The position numbers were made by a program, and so were the translations under genes. The notes under the pieces are model-generated. The model worked only from the letters and a program-made list of their open reading frames with translations. It ran no database searches and was not told the DNA's origin. 64,000 nucleotides of DNA from assembly GCA_027922465.2 (NCBI GenBank), contig BQMF02000052.1, positions 310,001 to 374,000 on the forward strand, written 5' to 3'. This document shows, one piece after another, positions 1-12,922 of this stretch. Each line of letters opens with the position of its first letter. Within the stretch, counting starts at the first letter, position 1. Source of the stretch: Turritopsis dohrnii (lineage: Eukaryota > Cnidaria > Hydrozoa > Anthoathecata > Oceaniidae).

Positions 1-652
1 ATGTATATGTGAAAAACAACAGCGTTTCGACATGTCCATGTTAATTTATTAATTTATTAATTTATTTATTATTTGACAAGCTTTCAGAGGCTACCTGCAC
101 TCCATGACCATGTCTTAACAATAACATACGCCCGCAGTGATTTAAATATGTATTAGCAGGGGCCCCACCATGGATTTCAAAGTGGGAGGGCTAAAGAAAA
201 TAGAATAATTTGCCTGAAAATGTCGCACAATGTCGCGACGAAGAAAATTTGGTTTTCAGAGTCTCTAGAATGGCCTCTAAATCGATTTCTGGGAATAATT
301 CACACTAGAAATTTACATTTTACTGAGTTTGAAGTATTGTGAAAAACACAATAATTGTTTAACAGAATCTTGCGTATCTCGCAAACTTCCTAGGTTCATT
401 GAATATAACAGAAAGGAATGTGAGGAAATTTGGTTAAGTAGTAAAACTTAAGTAGTGAGAGCTTAAAAACAGGTTTACTGTTAGTTTGAAATACAACAAA
501 ATATATGTTCAAGTAAAAAGCAACTTGGTTTAGAAGTGATATTCTGACAATTGAAACTATTTCTATAACGTTAACACGACTCGCTCAAAAATGATTTACT
601 GCGTGCTCGTAAGTTGACACATTTATAGAAAGTAAAAAGTCAACAAATAATA

Positions 653-1259
653 CAGTGTGTTTCGTAATGTTGGAAAAGGAAATTTTAAAGTTGTTTTTTT
701 AAATAAATATACCGAATTTCAAAATAATTTTTACATCAATGGAAAGCCATTTTCAAGCTCTTTCGACTAGTATATTTGTGTGAAAAATGAAAAAGTGGGT
801 TTTGAAAAAATAAAGAAAATGTCATCGAAAATTGTAATTAAGTTTTTAATGGTCGATTAACATGTAGTTATTGTTTCAAAGCACTGAATCCATTCAAATT
901 TTTTATTAATTTTGTGTTTGCGCTGAGACCTCCAAATTGATATTCTAAAACATAAAAGTTTAACGTTTTTCGTGAACACACAGCTTAAATTTCTTTATTG
1001 TTTTCCAAATTGCTGTCATTGTTTCAAAAGATCTTTTCTTTTCAGTCACATCTTAATCGACCATTAAAAATTTAATCACATTTTTCCAAGACATTTTCCT
1101 TATTTTTTCAAAAACCACTTTTTCATTTTTCACGAAAACATACTATCCGAAAGAACTTCAAAATGGCTTTCCAACGGTGTAAAAATTGTTTTGAATTCGG
1201 TATATTCATTTAAAAAAACAGCTTTAAAGTTTCCATTTCCAACATTACGAAACACACTG
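653..1259. mobile_element. Tc1/mariner-like palindromic MITE
   Basis: The element begins CAGTGTGTTTCGTAATG and ends with its exact reverse complement. The inverted arms run about 210 bases each (653-868 and 1046-1259) around a short spacer. TA dinucleotides flank both ends (651-652 and 1260-1261), the target duplication expected of Tc1/mariner elements. There is no coding capacity. It lies inside the larger inverted-repeat element. Confidence 0.8.
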
Positions 1260-1267
1260 TACATCTG

Positions 1268-1432
1268 TTTTTCTAGTTTCATAATGTTTTCAGTAAGTAA
1301 TGGTTACTCGTTCTTTCAGTTCCCCAGTGGAATAATTAGAAGTAATTAAGAGTTTGAAAAAGAGGCGAAACTTAGAGGCTAGGCTATAACACGGTTTTTA
1401 AACAGAAATTCGGAAAAGGTCTATTCGATTCA
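1268..1432 (+). repeat. Dispersed repeat, copy 1
   Basis: About 165 bases, from TTTCATAATGTTTTCAG to AAAGGTCTATTC, recur in the same orientation at 35,239-35,394 with only scattered differences. The shared part includes GAGGCGAAACTTAGAGGCTA. No inverted ends are visible, so the family is unknown. Confidence 0.65.
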
Positions 1433-1969
1433 TATTTTTAAAGATGTTTGCGTTAGAAATTTGTTATACTACAATTTTAATTTAAAGATAAAAATGAAAA
1501 CGATGATTTGAATTTTTCGCAACAGCCAATTTCTCATATATTGAACTTAATACTTTGCAAAAGCACAGATTCTAAAAACTTCTGAACAAAAAACCGTAAA
1601 ACCGAGCAAAGCAAACAAACTTGACGGTGGAAACTGTTTATGGATGTTTCAGATAACAAAGTAACTTGAGGAATTTAAGTAATTTCGTTTTTCACGATTT
1701 GAAAGAAGAAAAATCTACCTGAAATAATGAGAGTAGAAAATATTAACATCCATTCATATATATAAAGGCTATCAAAGCTATATTTTTAACACATATCTCC
1801 TAATACGTCATATATCATTTTTATGGAAGCGGGAAAAGGCCAGTTATTGTTTCTTTTTTCAGATATCGGGATTTCAATATTAGGTGTCGAAAAGTCGAAA
1901 AATTGTCAAGTGCACGGGATTCCTGATGAGCTGTTACTTCTTACCGGAAACCAAGGGCTACGCTTTGTT

Positions 1970-2362
1970 TTTTTATAAGCAACACGTTTATAAGCAACAC
2001 TAGTGAATTTTCTTAAAACGTTAAGCAACAGTACAACATGGATCTTACATAAATTAGCAACATGAAATTTTGAAATGGTGCGGCACTAGCATAGCAGCAC
2101 ATTTCTTAAAATTGTTACACTTGGTGGTTACACTAGGTGGTTACACTAGGTGGTTACACTAGGTGGTTACACTAGGGCGGCGTTTACATGAACCCATGGA
2201 GATTTCACCTGTAGTGAAACACATGAATTTCATTGCGGTATTTGATGCTTTAAACCTTAAGCTTAGACAAAGTTTTTCAATACTGAAAATAAATATTTTT
2301 TCAATTAATACTTAGCAACAAATTAAGCAACATTACTACTAAGGCCTTGGTTGCTTATAAAA
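1970..2362. repeat. Repeat family with TATAAGCAAC motifs, copy 1
   Basis: The segment opens with TTTTTTTATAAGCAAC and closes with GTTGCTTATAAAAGAACAAC, a rough inverted pair. Inside are repeated TTAAGCAACA motifs. A related copy sits at 47,552-47,763 and shares the order ATAAGCAACA, GTTAAGCAACAGTAC, AGCAACAAATTAAGCAAC, ACTACTAA. The pattern fits a small non-autonomous TIR element. This copy also holds the 13-bp minisatellite. Confidence 0.5.
2115..2177 (+). repeat. 13-bp minisatellite, about 4.8 copies
   Basis: The unit TTACACTAGGTGG is repeated head to tail. The first unit differs by one base (TTGG for TAGG) and the last is incomplete. Confidence 0.9.
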
Positions 2363-3881
2363 GAACAACGTGTATATGCAGAATATGCAATGTTGGTAAC
2401 AAGAGAAAAATTTAAGGCTGTTTTGGCGGAATCGAATTTCCATGAAGAAGCTACCTCACTTGAACATGGATCCAATAATGAATATATATATTGTATTTCT
2501 ATAAATTAGTCGGTGACAAAATGACTTTTGAATATCCCCCGTAGATTAGGCTATTGCAAGAACCATCTACGAAACCGTTGAAAATCGATTGTAATTAAAT
2601 ATATTTAGGATTGTTCGCACTTGTCCTTGGTCATACTAAATATTGAGACGTATGTTTAGAGACGTATGCTTTTTTTTATTTCTTTGTGGTTCCATTGCTT
2701 ACCCATTCTGATGTGGTTACTTTGGTGGATATACTTTTTTACTATCAAATTAAAACTTTATATTGTTATATTTTATATAGTGAATGTGAATTTTAGAATT
2801 TTAAAATTGTTATGGGACGAAAAGCCGGAAATAAAACCATTATTTTGATTATTATTATTATATTTAAATAAAAACCGTTTAACTTTATTGTTCATTTCGG
2901 AAGGTATGAAAGCATGAAAGTCACAACATAACGGTATTGGGCCTTTTTTTGTCTGGTATGATGATATTTGGCGAAAACATTGACGGGATTATGGTTTTTG
3001 TGCCGGTATTTCGGTATTTATGTACAAAAAATTCGGTAATTTGGTATGGGATAGTTTGTCATAGACAGGTGAACCTAAGAAGCTTGCGAGATCATCAAGA
3101 TTCTCCTAAACGATTTTCGTTTTTTCACTCTCAATAAAATGAAAATTTCTAGTGAGAATTATTCTCAGTCATCGATTTAGACGCCATTCTACAGATTCTG
3201 GAAACCAAAACTTTCTTCTTCGCCCAACCATGGTGGCCGAAATTTTTAGGCAAATTATTATTTTTTCGCACCCACCCCACCCCACCCCCTCACTTTGAAA
3301 TCCATGTTTGGGGACCTGCTTTTAAAATCAGATTAAACTTGAGTGGAAATTAATAACAGTCATCAAATTATACGACAATAGTCTTTTTGCAGTGTGCACC
3401 GCTAATGTTTGTTTATAGTGATAGTTTCATATAGTGTGTATCAAAATGTCTTATCTACCAATGTTCAAGGCGTATATTTCAATACATGTCTGATAAAATA
3501 TTGTGAATTTTATATCACAAGACAGAGCTTTTCATGCTCTATCCGTTAATGTAATATAAAGTGTTTGCCAAAATATTTGTTCTTCGAAAAGATATTGAAG
3601 AAAAGCTCCACGATTTGGCTCATTAAATTCTTAAAAGTCAATTAACTCACTTTACAATGAAGGCCATTTGTAAATACAAGAAGCCACTTGGCTTGAAGAC
3701 TTCAGGACGTAGCACAACAATACACATCTGGTTTCAAAAATACAAGCTTGCCGAATTGCCAAATTACGGTCAAATCTAACAAAATGACTGGCAAATTCAA
3801 AATCAACAAATATTTTATATTAATGGATAGAGCATGTAAAGCTCTTCTTGTGATATAAAATTCACAATATTTTATCAGACA

Positions 3882-6800
3882 CTAGCCGCCAAGGCGGCGT
3901 CGCTCGCCGCCCATGTCCACCTGCTCTGTATCACTGTATCAATAAACGTCTAATTCCCTTATAAACAGCTCATACAACTTGAAAAAGCTTCGAAGTCACA
4001 ACCTCTGGTATGCAGTCAGTGTTACATCAGTGTTACAATAACTATTTTTCGGGTTTTCATTATGTGTTACTTATTTATTTTTTAAAAGCAATCCTTGATC
4101 AGTACAACAATACACTCAAAACGTAGAAAGAAAAAACTTCAACATTTAATTAACTTTTGTTTTAAAAAAGTTACGCGCTCTACCATGGGTGCTATCAAAC
4201 AGGGTGAAAATGGTTTCTCTTCTTAAAAAGTTCACACGGGAGGAGAGAAAAAAGGCACGTGCTAAATGAATAAATTGAATAAAAGAAACGTTCGATCAGA
4301 AGCGCTTAACAAATAAAAGAAATTAAATTATTAAAAGAAAAGCAAAAAAATATTTTGTTTCTCTTTTTTTACCTATCGGTTTTTAAACATTTTGATTGCT
4401 CGAAAAAAAATTCACCCGTCTCAGACAGTCAGGCAGGCGTTAGGATGCACTGCCAAACCGAACATGACGCACCGTTTCGGAGATATTGTTGATCAAAACT
4501 TTTGATGACGTCATAGAACCAAATTAGACTAAAATTAGACCCAAATTTTTCGTCACCCTATCGCCTGTATCGCGGACCCCAAAAAACGTCAGTTATTCCT
4601 ATTGGTTACGGAGATAATTTTCCCTAGACGTCGCATTCGATTAGGGTCTCAATACAATGGTTTCACACTGACGACGCACAAAATAAAATGAAATAATCAC
4701 TCTCACAATTCAATTTGCCATTTTGCGTGACAGACAAACAAACAAACAGAGAATCGGCTATTAATATAAAGACTAGCCGCCAAGGCGGCGTCGCTCGCCG
4801 CCCATGTTCAGCATGCGTTGACTTCACGAAAAATAAAATTAAGGAATTGGCAACCGATTATCATGTTGTAAAGCTCGAAAAACTGATTAAAAAAATGTAT
4901 GTGATCGTTCCGCTACGATCAACCGTTACAGAGATATCATTCTTCAAAGATTTTGATGACGTCACAGACCCCTCCCAAAAAAGTTAGACCCAAATTTTTT
5001 GTCACCCCATCGCCTGTATCGCGGACCCGAAAAAACGTAAGTTATCCTAGCGACAGATTCGAAATCAAATATCAAATATCAGTTTAAACAATGGTTCCAA
5101 AAAAACCCAAATTTCATGTGTTATTTATTTGCACTCAAAACGTAGAGAGAAAAAAACTTTTTATTAGCTTTTGTTTTAAAAACGTTACGCGCTCTAACAT
5201 GGGTGCTATCAAACAGGGGGAAAATGGTTTCTCTTCTTAAAAAGTTCACACGGAGGAGAGAAAAAAGGCACGTGCTAAATGAATAAATAGAATAAAAAAA
5301 CGTTCGATTAGAATGCTTAACAATTAAAAGAACAAATTAAATTATTAAAAGAAAAGCAAAAAAAAAAACACATTTTCTTTTGGTATGATACTCTTTTTTT
5401 ACCTATCGGTTTTTAAACATTTTGATTGCTCAAAAAAAAAGTTCACCCGTCTCAGACAGTCAGGCAAGAGTTAGTGGCAAACCGAACATATGCTGCCACG
5501 TTCTGCCACTGCTGCTTTTTGTCCAAAATGTTTAATCAGTTAGTGACTTTGTATTTAGTTGATGTACTGTTTTCAAAGCCAAGTCAACGTGGAATATAAA
5601 ACTAACAATAATAATAAAAACAAAACGTTATTCCTATTAGTTCACCAGCCAAAAAAGTCACGTTCGATTGGGGTTGCAATGTATTTGTTTTGAACTCACG
5701 TCGCACACAAAAAAAGAAATAATTTCGCTCACAACTCAATCTACCATATTGCGTGACTTACAAACAAACAAACAAACAAACAGAGAATCGGCTATTAATA
5801 TATAGACTAGCCGCCAAGGCGGCGTCGCTCGCCGCCCATGTCCAACTGCTCTGTATCACTGTATCAATAAACGTCAAATTTCTTTATAAACGGCTCGTGT
5901 ACAACTTGTGTTCAACCAGAAGCAGATTCGAAGTCACAACCTCTGGTAAAACCAATCTTTTATCAGTGTAACAATACACTCAAAACGTAGAGAGAGAAAA
6001 CTTCAAATTTTTATTAGCTTTTGTTTTAAAAAAGTTACGCGCTCTAACATGGGTGCTATCAAACGTAAGCGGGAAATCGTTTCTCTTCTTAAAAAGATCA
6101 CTCTGGAGGAGAGAAAAAAGGCACGTGCTAAATGAATAAATAGAATAAAAAAACGTTCGATCAGAACGCTTAACAATTAAAAGAATAAGAAGAAATTAAT
6201 TTATTAAAAGAAAAGCAAAAAAAAAAAAACATTTTGTTTTGATATGATACTCTTTTTTTACCTATCGGTTTTTTAACATTTTGATTGCTCAAAAAAAAAG
6301 TTCACCCGTCTCAGACAGTCAGGCAAGAGTTAGTGGCAAACCGAACATATGCTGCCACGTTCTGCCACCGCTGCTTTTTGTCCAAAATGTTTAATCAGTT
6401 AGTTTCTTTGTATTTAGTTGATGTACTGTTTTCAAAGCCAAGTCAACGTGGAATATAAAACTAACAAAATAATAAAAACGAAACGTTATTCCTATTAGTT
6501 CATCAGCCAAAAAAAGTCACGTTCGATTGGGGTTGCAATGTATTTGCTTCGAACTCACGTCGCACACAAAAAAAGAAATAATTTCGCTCACAACTCAATC
6601 TACCATTTTGCGTGACTTACAGACAAACAAACAGACGGAGAATCGGCTATTAATATATAGACTAGCCGCCAAGGCGGCGTCGCTCGCCGCCCATGTTCAG
6701 CATGCGTTGACTTCACGAAAAATAAAATTAAGGAATTGGCAACCGAAAGTGTTACCATGTTGTAGAGCTCGAAAACCTGATCAAAAAAATGTATGGGATC

Positions 6801-9800
6801 GTTCCGCTACGATCAACCGTTACAGAGATATCATCGTTCAAAGATTTATATGACGTCACAGACCCCTCCCAAAAAAATTAGACCCAAATTTTTCGTCACC
6901 CCATCGCCTGTATCGCGGACCCCAGATAACGTCAGTTAGCCCTAGAGGCAGATTCGAAATCAAATATCAAATATCAGTTTAAACAATGGTTCCAAAAAAA
7001 CCAAAATTTCATGTGTTATTTGTTTTTTAAAACAATCGTTGATCAGTACAACAATACACTCAAAACGTAGAGAGAAAAAAACTTTTTATTAGCTTTTGTT
7101 TTAAAAAAGTTACGCGCTCTAACATGGGTGCTATCAAACAGGGGGAAAATGGTTTCTCTTCTTAAAAAGTTCACACGGGAGGAGAGAAAAAAGGCACGTG
7201 CTAAATGAATAAAGAGAATAAAAAAACGTTCGATCAGAAGAGCTTTATAAAAAGAAATTAAATTATTAAAAGAAAAGCAAAAAAACATTTTGTTTCATGA
7301 TACTCTTTTTTTCCCTATCGGTTTTTAAACATTTTGATTGCTCGAAAAAATGTTCACCCGTTCAGGCAGTAAGGCAAGGATACGTTAGGATACACTGGTA
7401 AAGCGCACATGCTGCCACGTTCTGCCACTGCTGCTTTTTGTCCAAAATGTTTAATCAGTTAGTTTCTTTGTATTTAGTTGATGTATTGTTTTCAAAGCCA
7501 AGTCAACGTGGAATATAAAACTAACAATAATAATAAAAACAAAACGTTATTCCTATTAGTTCATCAGCCAAAAAAAGTCACGTTCGATTGGGGTTGCAAT
7601 GTATTTGCTTCGAACTCACGTCGCACACAAAAAAAGAAATAATTTCGCTCACAACTCAATCTACCATTTTGCGTGACAGACAAACAAACAGACAAACAGA
7701 GAATCGGCTATTAATATATAGACTAGCCGCCAAGGCGGCGTCGCTCGCCGCCCGTGTCCACCTGCTCTGTGTCACCCCGGAGACCCCAATAAACCTCATA
7801 TTTCCTTAAAAACGGCTCGTACAACTTGTGTTCAGCCAGAGGCACATTCGAAATCAAATATCAAATATCATTTTAAACAAATGGTTCCAAAAAACCCAAA
7901 TTTCATGATGTGATATTTAGTTACTTTTTAAAACCAATCGTTTTTCAATTTAACAATTACACTCAAAACATAGAGTGAAAAAACTTCAAATTATTATTAG
8001 CTTTTGTTTTAAAAAGGTTACGCGCTCTAACATGGGTGCTATCAAACAGGGCGAAAATGGTTTCTGTTCTTAAAAAGTTCACACGGGAGGAGAGAAAAAA
8101 GGCATGTGCTAAATGAATAGATAGAATGAAAAAACGTTCGATCAGAAGCGCTTAACAATTAAAAAAAATTAAATTGTTAAAAGAAAAGCAAAAAAATATT
8201 TTGTTTCATGATACTCGTTTTTTACCTATCAGTTTTTAAACATTTTGATTGCTCGAAAAAAAAGTTCACCCGTCTCAGACAGTCAGGCAAGCGTTAGGAT
8301 ACACTGGCGAACCGAACATGCGGCCACGTTCTGTCACTGCTGCTTTTTGTCCAAAATGTTTAATCAGTTAGTTTCTTTGTATTTAGTTGATGTATTGTTT
8401 TCAAAGCCAAGTCAACGGTGGTCCTTGGAATATAAAACTAACAATAATAATAAAAACAAAACGTTATTCTTATTGGTTCACCAGCCAAAAAAAGTCACGT
8501 TCAATGTATGGTTTGCAATGTATTTGTTTCGAACTCACTTCGCACACGAAAAAGAAGTAATTTCGCTCACAACTCAATTTACCATTTTGCGTGACTTACA
8601 AACAGACGGAGAATCGGCTATTAATATATAGACTAGCGGCCAAGGCGGCGTCGTTCGCCGCCCATGTTCAGCATGCGTTGACTTCACGAAAAATAAAATT
8701 AAGGAATTGGCAACTGAAAGAGTTTCCATGTTGTAGAGCTCGAAAAACTGATCAAAAAAATGTATGGGATCGTTCCGCTACGATCAACCGTTACAGAGAT
8801 ATCATTGTTCAAAGATTTTGATGACGTCACAGACCCCTCCCCAAAAAAATTTTGCCCAAATATTTTCGTCAACCTGTGGCCAATTTCGCGGACCCCATAA
8901 AACGTCAGTTATCCCTATTGGTTACGGAGATAATTTTCCCTAAACGTCGCATTCGATTAGGGTCTCAATACAATGGTTTCACTCTGACGTCGCGCACAGG
9001 AAGAGAAATACTTTATGTGTGATCTTACATTGCTGACTCTCTTTCGCAGTTCACATCTACCATTTTGCGTGACTTACAAACAAACAAACAAACAAACAAA
9101 CAGACAGACAGACAGACAGAGAATCGGCTATTAATATATAGACTAGCCGCCAAGGCGGCGTCGCTCGCCACCCATGTCCACCTTCAGTATGCGTTGGGTT
9201 CACGAAAAATAAAATTAAGGATTTACCAATAATAAGTGTGCCCATGTTGCAGAGCTCGAAAAACTGATCAAAAAAATGTATGGGATCCTCAACCTCGAAC
9301 CCAGGGTCTCTTGCCTTTTCGATATACGGATAGCGGCAAAGAAGACCCTGGCGAACGCTGGTCACGTGACATGAAAATTACACAAAATCTGTGTAATTTT
9401 TATAAGAGGTGGCCCGACGAAACTTTGTCTCGTGCATTCAGTTTTTTATATAGTCACATTACAACCAATATGGAGACCAAATATAATTCGTCGAGTTCAC
9501 TCGAGCTCTTTTCTGCGAAACTTTATAGTTGTTTACATATTTCCAAAACTTCAACAGCATTCTGGAAAGCGATGTTTTTAATTTGATTTTATTCCTTATC
9601 AAGGTTATTACATTCGACAACCTTGAATGATGAAGGGGAGATTGCAAAATTCGTGTGGTGTTGTGTGGATTTTATCTTTGTAAACACGAGCTGTGATTTA
9701 TTTTGGAGACACATCCAGAAATCATGTGTAGAGTCAGTGGACAAAAGTAAAAAATGAACAGAAAACTAAAACTTGAATGTATTGAGGTTCAATCTTCCGC

Positions 9801-12060
9801 AGAAGAAATATAGATAACCAATAGTATGGCACACACAGAAAAAACAACCTATGAAGATAATACATTATTTAGTAACATTGAGAAAAGGTTTTCATGAAAA
9901 TGTTTGGGATGAAGAACTTATTCAAATATATGAAATGATTCAACATTGTTATTTATATCAAAATTTGCTAAGTTCACTGGTCAGTAGATGTATGTCATTT
10001 CAAAAGCTCTAGAACCTCTTCTTGTAAAGTGTCTAAGTATTATTGAGTCAGTATATACACTTTTGTCACAAAAAAGACAGAAAAGCAAAAACTTTTATTA
10101 AAATTTTCACAATTCTTTAACCTATGAAGTCTTTCCCAAGTGCCAAGTGTCAATATACTTATTAATATACTTCAAAATAATATGTATATGTTGTATATGT
10201 TCACTACCCTATTATATTGAAAAAGAATTCTTTTTATTATGAATTTTTAAGATCATGTCAGGATTTTAACCAGGGAATTTGTAACGTGATATGTCACATG
10301 TTACAAATATGTTGAGTGAAATTTGTTGTGTTAGTTTCAAGGTTAATGTGACAGGATAGTATAAATACGAATACCGATATTTCAAATTTCAAGGAAATTG
10401 CTTTCTACATTGTTATCCTTAAATTGTCTCAGTCGTTCTTGTCAGCCCATTCTTCTCTCTCTGAAGGTACTAAATACATGACGATTTTTAGGATTTTTAT
10501 AACCAAATTATGTAACGTATATAGTTTTAAATCATTACATGGGATCTTGAATCCATTATGGCAGATGATTTGGTTTTGAGTAAACGCTGTATTGTTGTTA
10601 AGCTCCAAGTGTAAATTTTACCTTTATTCTCCTTATGTGTTTTACAGTGTTTATAATCTTTATGTATTATATTGCTTAAGATATAGAATTTTTAAGTCAA
10701 TGTATACTTGTTATGAAAATCCTACAAATTGTCTTATACCGAAAGTAAAATTAGATTACATTTTCATTCTTTGTATGTGCACCATGCTTGTTTTAGTTTT
10801 TGACTCCTTTTCTTAGACCCACACATTGAACAATTTTTTTTGGTTGATTTATTATTCATTACTGAAGCCACTAAATTCTAACATAAGGAATCTGAGTGAA
10901 TGGAAATTATATGAATTTATTGATTTGATGATATTTAAACAATGGGAATATAAGTCAATCTGTGATCAACAAAAGTTTCAACAGATATTTGTGATTTCTG
11001 TTGTATTGTTGATATTCATAAATCATGTTATAAAAAAATTTCCTGTTTCCCCCCAGAAATGTTTGAAGATGCTCAACCTCATATCTCTAAATATGCTCTT
11101 AAATTTTAGCACATGTGCGAGCCTACAATTAAAAGTTCTTAGAAACTAACAAAGACTGTCGTAATTCATTATTCTGTTGTTTTATCAGTCAAAAGTGCAT
11201 GAAAATTTATCTTGTGCAATTGCTGATTATTTTAAGAACTTTTTGTTGTTAGTCTTTCTCATTGTAATTACATAATGCCACCATATCAGTGCTTTATAAA
11301 TTGAAATGATAGCTAAGATAATGTTATTTTGAATAATTAAATTTCAGATTCCATGTCTTGTCTTCCTTTCTTCCTCAGCAGTAACTCGGATGATTTCTTC
11401 TTTTTGCTCGAAAATACTGCGGTCGTTGTAATATTTTCAGCCAATAGAATTTGTTAATTCAGTAGCGTTCGCCAGGGTCTTCTTTGCCGCTATCCGTATA
11501 TCGAAAAGGCAAGAGACCCTGGGTTCGAGGTTGTGGGATCCTTTTCCTATGGTCAACCGTTAGAGAGATATCTTCGTTCAAACATTTTGATGACGTCACA
11601 GACCCGTCCCCCAAAAAATTTGGCCTAAATTTGAGCTCACCGAAAATAAAATTAAGGAATTTGCAATGATAAGTGTGCCCATGTTGTAGAGCTCGAAAAA
11701 CTGATCAAACAAATGTATGGGATCGTTTTCCTACGATCAACCGTTTCGGAGATATCGTCGATCAAAATTTTGATGACGTCATAGACCCGTCCCCCAAAAA
11801 AATTAGACCCAAATTTTTCGTCACTCTATCGCCTGTATCGCGGACCCCAAAAAACGTCAGTTATCCCTATTGGTTACCGAGATAATTTTCCCTAAACGTT
11901 GCATTCGATTAGGGTCTCAATACAATGGTTTCACACTGACGTCGCACAAAATAAAATAAAATAATCACTCTCACAACTCAATCTACCATTTTGCGTGACT
12001 TACAAACAAACAAACGCACAAACAAACAAACAAACAGAGAATCGGCTATTAATATATAGA
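3882..12060 (-). mobile_element. Head-to-tail array of seven non-autonomous Helitrons
   Basis: Read on the minus strand, each unit starts TCTATATATTAATAGCCG and ends with a hairpin (GGCGGCG, five-base loop, CGCCGCC), then TTGGCGG and CTAG. CTAG of one unit abuts TC of the next. Units in + coordinates: 3882-4772, 4773-5806, 5807-6661, 6662-7722, 7723-8632, 8633-9142 and 9143-12060. The last is interrupted by a 2244-bp TIR element. The array lies between an A (3881) and a T (12,061), the canonical Helitron target. Units are 0.5-1.06 kb (about 0.67 kb for the interrupted one) and share an A-rich core and a CAAA/CAGA simple repeat near the 5' end. No Rep/helicase gene is present. The small open frames here are not conserved between units. 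Confidence 0.85.
9290..11533. mobile_element. 2.2 kb TIR element with 70-bp perfect ends and 9-bp target duplication
   Basis: The left end, starting CAACCTCGAACCCAGGGTC, matches the reverse complement of the right end for 70 bases without mismatch (9290-9359 and 11,464-11,533). The 9-mer TGGGATCCT flanks both sides (9281-9289 and 11,534-11,542). The ends contain a subterminal inverted motif (AGGGTCTC ... AGACCCT). The interior has no transposase that I can recognise, so it is non-autonomous. A 9-bp duplication fits Mutator-like elements best, with Merlin or P-type as alternatives. It inserted into the seventh Helitron unit. A 93-bp relative is at 14,825. Confidence 0.85.
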
Positions 12061-12780
12061 TGTAATGAAAGTTGGTGGATAAGACATTTTGATACACATT
12101 GTAGCTTTTGATAGATTTTATATTATTAACTGTCACATTTACCCATTTAATGGCAGATATTCATTTTCAAGAATATTTTGTTTGTGTTTTGTATACATGT
12201 GGAATAAGTTGTTGTTAGGATATTGATAACTTCTCAGCGAATTTAACAAGAACATAGTATAGCGAAGCAAAATTACGTTTTCAGGCTTTTGTTCCTTAAT
12301 ATTTAAACTGGAATATTAAATGGTTTCGCAACAGCAATACATTAGCGTATGAACCTGTCGCAATAGTTTTTTTCAATAATCGACGCAATAAAAGAGCCAG
12401 TATCGGTATTAGGCTTCCTTTTAAGACGGTATGACGGTATTTGACCCAAAATTGTGACGGTATTAGAGACCCCTGAAAGTTTATTTAGAGCTAAAACATA
12501 TACAAAAATAAAATGTTGTTGGCAAAATTTCAGATTTCAAGCTGTGCTTCAAAATTCTAGTCGTTCACTTCACTAAAACAACACAAAAGTAATATGAAAA
12601 ATGTCTAAGCAATTTTAGCATACGAACTTCCTAAATAACATAGTATAATATAATAATAAATTAGGAAAGAGATACGAAAAAACATTCCCCTTACAGTACC
12701 ATGCTTTGAAACGGGAAAAAAAAAGCAAAGTCAGCTAATTAATTGTATTCCACCGTGTAACGTCAACACGAAAGTTGGAA

Positions 12781-12809
<29 letters not shown>
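12781..12809 (+). repeat. (GAT)n microsatellite
   Basis: About ten GAT repeats. No repeat or gene association is seen. Confidence 0.9.
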
Positions 12810-12811
<2 letters not shown>

Positions 12812-12922
12812 CATGTTTTGTGTTAGAAAAATGCACAAAGAGAGCATTTACGGAAATTAAATTTTAAAAGCACTTCACTTTTTTTTATCACTTTGTTGGA
12901 CCGCTTGAAAGAGCTAGGTTTT

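Larger units (their letters stand above)
155..3320. mobile_element. 3.2 kb element with long imperfect terminal inverted repeats
   Basis: The first ~170 bases (AGCAGG...CCATGGATTTCAAAGTG and onward) reappear in reverse complement at about 3145-3320, ending CCTGCT. The two arms share TAATTTGCCT, TAGAATGGC and TAAATCGAT blocks at matching distances, with many substitutions and small indels, so the copy is old. The interior holds no open reading frame I would call a gene and contains several smaller repeats, including a complete TA-flanked element. No target-site duplication is clear at the ends (TT/TT at best), so the superfamily is unassigned. Confidence 0.6.
3432..12101. mobile_element. Palindromic TA-site MITE, split by a Helitron array
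   Basis: The left part is 3432-3881 and the right part 12,061-12,101; everything between is inserted DNA. GTGTATCAAAATGTCTTATC in the left arm is found in reverse complement in the right arm. The inner region 3488-3545 (GTCTGATAAAATATTGTG...) is mirrored at 3830-3881. TA flanks both outer ends (3430-3431 and 12,102-12,103). Without the insert the element would be about 490 bp. A diverged inverted copy of its core, with TTGAAGTCTTCAAGCCAAG, lies at 46,165-46,262. No coding capacity. Confidence 0.7.

Noticed and set aside
4715..8821. Several open frames containing AAKAASLAAHVQ-type peptides
   Set aside because: They lie across Helitron unit ends, read the GC-rich hairpin, and start in one unit and end in the next. 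They are not conserved as proteins.
9057..9586. Overlapping 100-residue frames on both strands
   Set aside because: They cross the border between a Helitron unit and the TIR element and include simple-repeat peptides (SVCLSVCLFVCLFV).
10592..11149. Two adjacent frames that might be a transposase of the 2.2 kb TIR element
   Set aside because: They are Phe/Leu/Tyr-rich translations of AT-rich DNA, with no DDE pattern or DNA-binding motif.
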